Shown: piece after piece, positions 34,002 to 41,165 of the stretch
Layout: every line of letters starts with the position of its first letter
Numbering within the stretch: position 1 is the first letter of the stretch
NCBI RefSeq assembly: GCF_042675665.1
Contig: NZ_JBHTJI010000022.1
Location: 1-64,000 of the forward strand
Length of the DNA stretch: 64,000 nucleotides
Direction: 5' to 3'
Source: Mariniflexile jejuense
Lineage (GTDB): Bacteria; Bacteroidota; Bacteroidia; Flavobacteriales; Flavobacteriaceae
The notes under the pieces: generated by a model
The model's database searches: none
What the model was told of the DNA's origin: nothing
The model's input: only the letters and a program-made list of their open reading frames with translations
Translations under genes and position numbers: made by a program

Positions 34002-36359
34002 TTATTTAAGATGCTTCGTGTTTTTTAAAAGTCCTAAATCTAAATTGTCAGTACCTTTTCCTATTAATGGAGAATTAACTAATAAATTATATGATTCGCC
34101 ATCAAAACCAGGGTTAAAAGTCCAAAGGTTTTGCACGTTATAATTTTCATCACCAGTTACATCAAGTTTATCAGTTTCATAGAAATTATTATTCAGAATA
34201 TTTACAACAGGTTCTCCTACTACTAGATTCATTTTTACACCTTTTGTATTATTTAAAATGTTGTTTTTAATATCAATAACTTGAACGCCATATAGCGACA
34301 AAGCAGCTTCATATTTGTTTTTACTTCCAAAACCAACATTATCTAAAACATTATGTTCCATTTCTAAAAAAGGACCAAAAGTACTTTCGTCTTTTCCGCC
34401 TCTATACAATCTTAAAGCAGTGCCTTGTACATCTTTAATACTATTATTTTTCATGATAAAATATTCTACATTATAAGCTCCAATATCATCAGTTTCTGTA
34501 TCTAATGCTGCAATGTGACCTGTAATATTTTTGAATTTTGAATTTTGAATACTGATAGTATCTGCAAATGTGCCTTTAGCAACTCGCAATACATCAAAAG
34601 AATGATTTACAATGAAATTTTCGAAATCGCAATGATTAATAAATAATTTATAGTTTTCTGTCATTGAATTTTTACTGGTGCTTATTACCGAATTTCCAGC
34701 GTAATCTGGCGATTTTTCACCGTCAAATTTTATATTTTCAAGTGACAAACTGCCGCCATTTTGAATTTCGAAAGCCAACATGCGTTCAAATAAAATGGTT
34801 GGTTTTTCGGCTCCTGAAGCCTTAAAAGTAAGTGGATGATTAACAATTACTGCTTTTGTTAAAATATATATTCCACCAGATGTTAATTCTAAAATATCTC
34901 CAGGATTTGAGTTTTTAGCAGCATCAAACAAGGTGTTAATGCCTGCTTCTACTTTAATGGTTTTTCCTGAATCTAAAGCAACATAATTATCTGCTTTTGA
35001 ATACCATGAAACACCTGTATTTTCCTTTGTAGCAATATTTGGACTTATTGTTATTTTAGTTTTTATTTTATCAGACTTCGGAATTAAAAACCCTTGTTCA
35101 TTTTTAACTAATTGAATGTCTGCATTTTCAAATCCACTTGATATGCCAGATTCCATATTATTTCCTAGAATGTTATCTTTAAAAGTAATACCACTAATAT
35201 CATCATACACTGTAAAGATGTTTTTCTTATGATTATTATAAAAAATATTTCCTGAAATTTCTGAAGTTTTAGGCGCTTGACTTCTTTCTGCATCGCTTCC
35301 CGCACATAATTGAATGTGGTCGCAATTAACAAATGTATTGTTACTTACTTTTGAATTTATAACTGGTACATAACGATTTGGTGGCGAATTTGGCACACCA
35401 TTCATCATAACAAAAGCACCTCTAAAACGATAACCAGTTAAACCTACATGATAATTGTTAATTACGGTTTGTGTTTCATTAATAACACGAACACCACCTG
35501 TACTTGGTTTTCCATTTCCAATAAACACGTTGCCATCAACCAATGTTTCGTTCCCATGCCGCATGGTTAACGTACCTGTACACTCAAAAAAAGTGTTGTA
35601 TTTAAAGGTGTTTTGACATGATTTGTTTGAAATAATTTCATGTTCGCCATTGGTTCTATCAAAATAATTAGATTCTACCAAGGTATTTGAGTTTTCTAGA
35701 GCATTATGGCTAGTGCCAATTCTTAAAGTTTCTCCACCGTTATTCCCGTAAGTAGGTCGTGGTCCAAAATAATTATGGTCTATTTTATGATGGTTTTCAA
35801 TACTTTCTTTAGTATCTAATCCAACAATCATGGTAACGCCTAAATTCTTTTTACCAACTATATGGTTGTGATCTATTCTATTATTTTTTCCATAAATAGT
35901 TACCCAATAATCTTGATACTGTCGCTCTGGGTTGTTATAATTATCAATAACACATTCGGTTAATCGGCTATTGTTTGCTAGTTCTTCTCTACTCTTTCTA
36001 AAAGAAATAACAGCATTTGTTGGTGTAAAGCCGTTTTTAAAAACCAAGCCTTCAACAATTAAATAATTGCCTGCCATTTGAAGATTTGAATTCCCCTCTA
36101 AAGTTACTTTACCTTTTTCTTCAACAGTTAATTTTATAGGTTTTTCTTTTGTGCCTTTACCTTCAAAAACCAATTCGGCGTCTTTCCAAACACCATTTTT
36201 TAAGGCTATAACATCGCCTGGTTTTGCGTTTGAAACGGCATCATTGAATTCTGTAATGTTTGAAACTATATTTTTTGTATCATTTTTTTTATTGCTACAA
36301 GATGTTAAAACTATTGATGTTAATAAAAAAATTATGAAGTGAATAAGTGTTTTTTTCAT
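34002..36359 (-). CDS. Alginate lyase lipoprotein, family PL6 (copy 2)
   Basis: A 785-residue lipoprotein (lipobox VLTSC, Cys21). The N-terminal PL6 beta-helix has Lys246 (EIISNKSCQN) and Arg267-His268 (LTMRHGN); a second beta-helix occupies the C-terminal half. It closely parallels the PL6 at 18634 (TPTNAVISF vs TPSKNVIQF; NYFGPRP in both) but is lipid-anchored. It follows the Nramp-like gene by 37 bp, with a degenerate operator pair in that gap, so it may have both read-through and its own promoter. Confidence 0.9.
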   Translation of the reverse strand: MKKTLIHFIIFLLTSIVLTSCSNKKNDTKNIVSNITEFNDAVSNAKPGDVIALKNGVWKDAELVFEGKGTKEKPIKLTVEEKGKVTLEGNSNLQMAGNYLIVEGLVFKNGFTPTNAVISFRKSREELANNSRLTECVIDNYNNPERQYQDYWVTIYGKNNRIDHNHIVGKKNLGVTMIVGLDTKESIENHHKIDHNYFGPRPTYGNNGGETLRIGTSHNALENSNTLVESNYFDRTNGEHEIISNKSCQNTFKYNTFFECTGTLTMRHGNETLVDGNVFIGNGKPSTGGVRVINETQTVINNYHVGLTGYRFRGAFVMMNGVPNSPPNRYVPVINSKVSNNTFVNCDHIQLCAGSDAERSQAPKTSEISGNIFYNNHKKNIFTVYDDISGITFKDNILGNNMESGISSGFENADIQLVKNEQGFLIPKSDKIKTKITISPNIATKENTGVSWYSKADNYVALDSGKTIKVEAGINTLFDAAKNSNPGDILELTSGGIYILTKAVIVNHPLTFKASGAEKPTILFERMLAFEIQNGGSLSLENIKFDGEKSPDYAGNSVISTSKNSMTENYKLFINHCDFENFIVNHSFDVLRVAKGTFADTISIQNSKFKNITGHIAALDTETDDIGAYNVEYFIMKNNSIKDVQGTALRLYRGGKDESTFGPFLEMEHNVLDNVGFGSKNKYEAALSLYGVQVIDIKNNILNNTKGVKMNLVVGEPVVNILNNNFYETDKLDVTGDENYNVQNLWTFNPGFDGESYNLLVNSPLIGKGTDNLDLGLLKNTKHLK

Positions 36360-36376
36360 GATTAAATTTTAAAATA

Positions 36377-36401
36377 TTACTGTACCAAATTGGCTATTAA
36401 A
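36377..36401 (-). promoter_or_regulatory. Degenerate GntR operator pair upstream of PL6 copy 2
   Basis: TTACTGTACCAA (36377-36388) and TTGGCTATTAAA (36390-36401) keep the 13-bp step but each has lost one half-site. A near -7 box (TATTTTTA, minus strand) overlaps the outer copy. It reaches into the last codons of the upstream transporter gene. Confidence 0.45.
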
Positions 36402-37671
36402 AATATTCGAACAACGCAATTACGCCATTGTAAGATATAATACAAGCAAAAAGAAGCGACGCAAACAAACCAACATTAACGAAAACACTTGTTTTATAAC
36501 CTTTCATAACTTTTTTATTGTTTACCATTAAAATGATTCCTAGAATTACTATGGGCAAAACAAAAACGTTGAATACTTGCGACAAAATCTGCATTTCAAT
36601 AGGGTTTGCTCCAAAAACAGGAACAATTAAAGCAACTAAACAAGCAATGAAAGTTATTATTCTGAATTGTTTTGAGTTAGTATCTAACACTCCCGATTGG
36701 TAATCCGCAATCAATAATGGAGCAATTAATAAACAAGGAAATATTGATGACAAACCTGCGCTTAACGTACCAAAGAAGAAAATACCAACTGCTAAACTAC
36801 CTGCTACAGGCTCTAAGGTATTTGCCATGTCAAGCACTTGTGTTACTGGATTACCTTGATGATATAATGCACCACATGCTACAGCCATAATAACTGCACT
36901 AATTACAAACACCAATATAGCCGCTGTAATGGCATCTTTTTTTTGTTGTTGTAAATGCTTTATATTCCAACCTTTGCCTTTAACAAAAAGCGGTCGTGAT
37001 AAAAATGTTGCAGCTGCCATTGTTGTTCCAACAAATGCTGCAACCATCATTTTTCCTCCTGGAACATCTGGAATTGAAGGTATTAAACCCATAACCACGT
37101 CGGACGGTAACGGGCTAACAAAAAATAATGACACAAAAAATGAAAGTGCCATAAAGGTTACAAAAATGACTAATATTTTTTCAAAAAAAGTATACTTTCC
37201 AACTAGCAATACACCATAAAAAACAACAAGAATAACAATGGCTATTACAAGCACCGTTTCGTATTTATAGTTTACTAAACCTTGAAAATTCATTGCGAAA
37301 ATTTCATAAAGCATGTTAGCAGAAATTCCTAAAATACCCATTAAAGAATTCCATTGACCGAAAGAAATCCCGATAATAATCAAAATAGCTAACAGTTTAC
37401 CTCCTTTAATATGTTTTTTAAAACCATAAAGCGCGGTTTCACCAGTTATTAATGCATAATTTCCGTAGGCAAACATAAGAACACCAGAAAACAAACAACT
37501 TAATAAAAGCACCCATAATAATTGCATACCATAAGTGCTTCCTGCAACAATCATGGATGTTACACTACCAGTTCCAATAGTATATCCAATAGCAAAAATA
37601 CCTGGTCCAAAACCCAATACTATTGCTATAATTTTTTTTAATATTGAATTATTCACTTTTAGTTCTGACAT
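36397..37671 (-). CDS. Nramp-fold transporter lacking metal-binding motifs
   Basis: A 424-residue membrane protein with 11 or so helices and the Nramp start GFGPGIFAIGYTIGTGSVTSM. In true Nramp metal transporters helix 1 carries DPGN; here residues 32-35 read IGTG. Helix 6, normally with MPHN/S, reads GTTMAAATFLSR (about 215-226). The residues that coordinate manganese or iron are therefore missing and the substrate is probably not a bare divalent metal. It sits between the gluconokinase-6PGD fusion (43 bp) and a PL6 lyase, so an organic acid or uronate substrate is possible; this is inference. Confidence 0.75.
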   Translation of the reverse strand: MSELKVNNSILKKIIAIVLGFGPGIFAIGYTIGTGSVTSMIVAGSTYGMQLLWVLLLSCLFSGVLMFAYGNYALITGETALYGFKKHIKGGKLLAILIIIGISFGQWNSLMGILGISANMLYEIFAMNFQGLVNYKYETVLVIAIVILVVFYGVLLVGKYTFFEKILVIFVTFMALSFFVSLFFVSPLPSDVVMGLIPSIPDVPGGKMMVAAFVGTTMAAATFLSRPLFVKGKGWNIKHLQQQKKDAITAAILVFVISAVIMAVACGALYHQGNPVTQVLDMANTLEPVAGSLAVGIFFFGTLSAGLSSIFPCLLIAPLLIADYQSGVLDTNSKQFRIITFIACLVALIVPVFGANPIEMQILSQVFNVFVLPIVILGIILMVNNKKVMKGYKTSVFVNVGLFASLLFACIISYNGVIALFEYF

Positions 37672-37714
37672 GTTTGGTTTTATTTAGTTAGTTGTTGTTT
37701 TTGACAATTTTTAG

Positions 37715-39604
37715 CTACCAGTTGGTGTGGTGAAATTTTCCAGTAGCATCATCGGTTCGTTGGTAAGTATGCGCTCCAAAATAATCGCGTTGGGCTTGAA
37801 TGATGTTTGCAGATGAATTTGCAGTTGTATATCCATTTAAAAAATTAACAGATTCACTTAAACACGGAATTGCCAATTCATTTAAGACACATTGTGATAC
37901 TACTTTGTTTATTGATGGCTTTAATAATTTTACTTGATTAATAAGTTCTGCGTTCTTTAAAATATTATCATCATGTTTTAAAACAGGAATTAATTCTAAC
38001 ATAAAATCAGATTTAATGATGCAACCATTGGTCCATATTCTTGCAATTTCGCTTAAATTTAAAGTCCATTTATAGGCTTTTCCTGCTTCGGAAATTAATT
38101 TAATACCCTGATAATGATTCATAATACGAGCAAACTGATATGCTTTTAAAACATCATCAATATCTAAACTAAACGATGAAGGTTTTATATTAAAGTTGTT
38201 ACTTGCTTGCAGTCGTTCTTCTTTATAAAATGAGGTGTAACGTGCAAACAACGCCGAAGCTATTAAAGTACTTGGGGCACCTAGTTCTGCGGTAGCAATG
38301 GTTGTCCAATTTCCTGTACCTTTATTACCTGCCTTATCTACTATCTTATTAACGAGCCAATCATCACCATCTTTTTTTCTTAAAACATCGATGGTAATTC
38401 CTAACAAGTAACTATCCGCTTTTGGCTTCCAAGACTCTAAAATAGTGGCAATATCATTTGGGTTTTTCCCCATGTTTTTCAGAATGGTGTAAACTTCTGC
38501 CAACAATTGCATTTCAACATACTCAATACCATTATGCACCATTTTTACAAAATGCCCACTGCCTTCTTCACCTACATAGGTGCAACATGGTAAATTGTTA
38601 GCGTCTTTGGCAGCAATACTTTCCAAATACGGTTTTATTAAATTATAGGTTTCTTTATTTCCACCTGGCATGATGGAAGGACCTTTTAATGCCCCTTGCT
38701 CACCTCCTGAAACGCCTACGCCTATAAAATGAATGTTTTTTGTATTTAAATAATCGTAACGCTGTTTTGTTTGTAAATAATTTGAATTTCCTCCATCTAT
38801 TAAAACATCGCCTGCCGATAAAAAAGGGATTAAATCTTCAATCACCATGTCGGTAATTTTTCCAGCATTTACCATGAGCATGATTTTTCTTGGGGTTTGT
38901 AATGAATTTACAAAAGCCTCGATATTTGAAAATGCTTGAGCCGACTCCAATTCTTTATGGGCTTTTTTGAAATTAATAGCCACATCTTCCTCGGTGCCTT
39001 TTTCCTCTCTGTTGAACATGGAAATTTTAAAGCCTTTTTGAGCCAAGTTTCTACTTAAACTCTTCCCCATAACCCCTAATCCAAATAACCCGAATTCCGA
39101 TTTCATTTGCATTTCCTTTGTAATTTTTTCAACAATTTCTTCTGGTTTTAAACCAATCTTTACTTGAAAAGCATCATCTGGTTGCTCTAAAGTATCAAAC
39201 TGAGATTGTAATAAACTTGATGACATAAAGTGATGTTCTCTTTTGTTTATTCGTTCTAAAATTTGATTAAAACTTCCTGATAAATGCACCCATTTTACGT
39301 TATTACGTATATCCGTATTTAAAATATCTCTGTAAGATTTTTTTAAAGCAGAACAAACAATGATGCAGCTGTTTTTTTGTAATTGCTCTTTAGCTAATTT
39401 ATTAAGCGTAACCAGCCAACCATATCGGTCATCATCATTAAGTGCTTTGCCATTACGCATTTTATCTATATTCGATTGCGGATGAAAATCATCACCATCA
39501 AAAAAAGGAATATTAAGTTTTTCAGATAACAACTTTCCAATGGTGCTCTTTCCACAACCTGAAACGCCCATTATAAAGATGACTTGGTTTAAATTATTAT
39601 TCAT
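37715..39604 (-). CDS. Gluconokinase / 6-phosphogluconate dehydrogenase fusion
   Basis: A 629-residue two-domain enzyme. Residues 1-165 are a GntK-type gluconokinase with P-loop GVSGCGKST (13-21), DGDDFHP and HHFMSSSLLQSQFDTLE. Residues from about 168 are a full decarboxylating 6-phosphogluconate dehydrogenase: GLFGLGVMG, LIDGGNSNY, GVGVSGGEQGALKGPSIMPGG, KMVHNGIEY, GNKGTGNWT and a C-terminal YFGAHTYQR. The fusion would turn gluconate into ribulose 5-phosphate, CO2 and NAD(P)H in one polypeptide. The ATG at 39604 is 2 bp after the PL7 remnant and is preferred to an upstream TTG. It is in the operator-controlled alginate unit. Confidence 0.88.
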   Translation of the reverse strand: MNNNLNQVIFIMGVSGCGKSTIGKLLSEKLNIPFFDGDDFHPQSNIDKMRNGKALNDDDRYGWLVTLNKLAKEQLQKNSCIIVCSALKKSYRDILNTDIRNNVKWVHLSGSFNQILERINKREHHFMSSSLLQSQFDTLEQPDDAFQVKIGLKPEEIVEKITKEMQMKSEFGLFGLGVMGKSLSRNLAQKGFKISMFNREEKGTEEDVAINFKKAHKELESAQAFSNIEAFVNSLQTPRKIMLMVNAGKITDMVIEDLIPFLSAGDVLIDGGNSNYLQTKQRYDYLNTKNIHFIGVGVSGGEQGALKGPSIMPGGNKETYNLIKPYLESIAAKDANNLPCCTYVGEEGSGHFVKMVHNGIEYVEMQLLAEVYTILKNMGKNPNDIATILESWKPKADSYLLGITIDVLRKKDGDDWLVNKIVDKAGNKGTGNWTTIATAELGAPSTLIASALFARYTSFYKEERLQASNNFNIKPSSFSLDIDDVLKAYQFARIMNHYQGIKLISEAGKAYKWTLNLSEIARIWTNGCIIKSDFMLELIPVLKHDDNILKNAELINQVKLLKPSINKVVSQCVLNELAIPCLSESVNFLNGYTTANSSANIIQAQRDYFGAHTYQRTDDATGKFHHTNW

Positions 39605-39606
39605 TT

Positions 39607-40667
39607 TCAATATTTATTTGGCATGGTACCAGATCCAACAGTTGCTTCTTTAAACCAAACTTCTGCATAACAGCCATTGGCGTATTGTTTTGCTATATCG
39701 CCATTATAAGTTTCAGAGCCTGTATGCCAAACAATATTTTCTTCAGGATCTTTTCCGTTTGTTTGGTTATAAGCACCTTGCTTAAAATTCTGCAACTCGC
39801 CAGCATAGGCATTTGCCCGTTCTACACCGTCTCGACCTATTGCAGCATATAATGTTTTTATTTGCTGAGGAATATTTGAATATTTTGAAAATTCAGATTT
39901 CGTTAAGCTTTTAGTGAACCTTTTTGTTTCATGACCTTTGCTTATAAAAGTGAGGTGCATTACACCTTCATAAACATTTATTTGATAACTGAATTCTTCC
40001 CCCAATTCGATACCTTCTTTTGGTTCTTCTGGGTATGAATTTGGACTTAACCCAACAACAGACATGTCATTTCCCCAAACAGCGGTTGAATAATCCCAAC
40101 GTTTGGAATTATCGCCTTCTGTATTAATTTCATAATTCCAATAAACAGAACCTTTTTTATGACCTGGAATTTTTTATAGAAAATCTTTAAAGGTTCATTT
40201 TCATGACCTTCGGTACCATGAATTTGCCCTACTACAACAGCATATGAAGCGGCAACACGAGCATCACCAGAAGTTGAAACATGCATTACTTTTAATGTGC
40301 CTGTTAATTTTCCACCTTCTTCAGTTTTCCAATGTTTTTTCTGTCCTAACTCTGTACGTGTATTGCTCGAGTTTTTTGAAGTTATACCCGAATTAGGTGT
40401 TTTATAAACAACCCAATCCGTTTTTCCATCATTTGAAACATAAAAAAAATCTTTATGCTCCACATTTACTAAATCTTTAATGCTTTTACCATCGCCGCAT
40501 AAAATAGTAAACTCGTCCATAAACGGAATGAAGTCACTTGGATATTTTGGCACTTCACTTTTATCAGCTTTGGACATTTTACCATACTGTAAACAATTGG
40601 TAAATAAGAACAAAACACTAATAATTAAAACATAAATGCATTGTAATTTATGGGTTATGGTGATCAT
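39607..40667 (-). pseudogene. Alginate lyase family PL7, frameshifted
   Basis: The N-terminal part (from ATG 40667) has a lipoprotein-like start (FLFTNC), NTRTELGQK (PL7 motif 1) and VVVGQIHG (motif 2). The frame is then lost in a 6-T run (plus 40170-40175); with one more base it continues through KKGSVYWNYEIN into the C-terminal part with FKQGAYNQ (motif 3). Intact it would be a PL7 lyase of about 350 residues. The break is a one-base deletion in a homopolymer, so a sequencing error is a real alternative. It is the first gene of the unit under the 40686-40749 promoter. Confidence 0.8.
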
Positions 40668-40685
40668 TTTAATTGTTTAATATTT

Positions 40686-40749
40686 AGTTTAAACCAAATT
40701 GGTACACCAATTTGGTTAACCAAATATATGAAAAATTTTTATAAACCAA
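40686..40749 (-). promoter_or_regulatory. Promoter of the PL7-gntK/gnd-Nramp-PL6 unit with GntR operators
   Basis: Minus-strand -33 TTG (plus 40747-40749), 18-bp spacer, -7 TATATTTG (40721-40728). Operators at 40712-40723 (perfect), 40699-40710 (TTGGTACACCAA) and a half-degenerate third at 40686-40697, all with 13-bp steps. The first overlaps the -7 box. The ATG is 19 bp from the last operator. Confidence 0.75.
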
Positions 40750-40842
40750 TAAATTATATGTCATAAAAAAGATAATTATAAAATACCTATTATAAACTTG
40801 AAGTAAAATTTAATTTATGATTAGGAAAATATAAAGCAAAAA

Positions 40843-40875
40843 AAAACACCGTTAATATAAAACTAACAGTGTTTT
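40843..40875 (-). terminator. Intrinsic terminator after the tRNA pair
   Basis: Stem AACACCGTTA (40845-40854) / TAACAGTGTT (40864-40873); on the minus strand the mismatch becomes a G-U pair and a run of T follows. It ends the minus-strand tRNA transcript. Confidence 0.7.
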
Positions 40876-40891
40876 TTAGAATTGTAATATG

Positions 40892-40966
40892 TCGGGGTGG
40901 CAGGATTCGAACCTGCGACCTCCTGCTCCCAAAGCAGGCGCGATAACCGGGCTACGCTACACCCCG
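40892..40966 (-). tRNA. tRNA-Pro (anticodon TGG)
   Basis: 75-nt cloverleaf on the minus strand: acceptor CGGGGTG / CACCCCG with discriminator A, anticodon loop TTTGGGA giving TGG, and T-arm GCAGGTTCGAATCCTGC. The 3' CCA is not encoded. It marks the end of the alginate region. Confidence 0.95.
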
Positions 40967-40986
40967 ATTTGGTTATCTTTAATTTG

Positions 40987-41070
40987 CGGAGAGACAGGGA
41001 CTCGAACCCTGGCGACAGTTACCCGTCGACAGATTAGCAATCTGCTCCATTACCACTCTGGCACCTCTCC
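40987..41070 (-). tRNA. tRNA-Ser (anticodon GCT)
   Basis: 84-nt class II tRNA on the minus strand: acceptor GGAGAGG / TCTCTCC with discriminator G, anticodon arm AGATTGCTAATCT giving GCT, a long variable arm (GTCGACGGGTAACTGTCG region) and T-arm CAGGGTTCGAGTCCCTG. It is 20 bp upstream of tRNA-Pro and likely co-transcribed. Confidence 0.95.
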
Positions 41071-41165
41071 TAAGTCTTATTATGAACTTGTGCAATAAAA
41101 TTGCGGTTGCAAATGTAATCTATACTTAATAAGAACGCAACTATTTTTTCTGTTTTTTTTATAAT

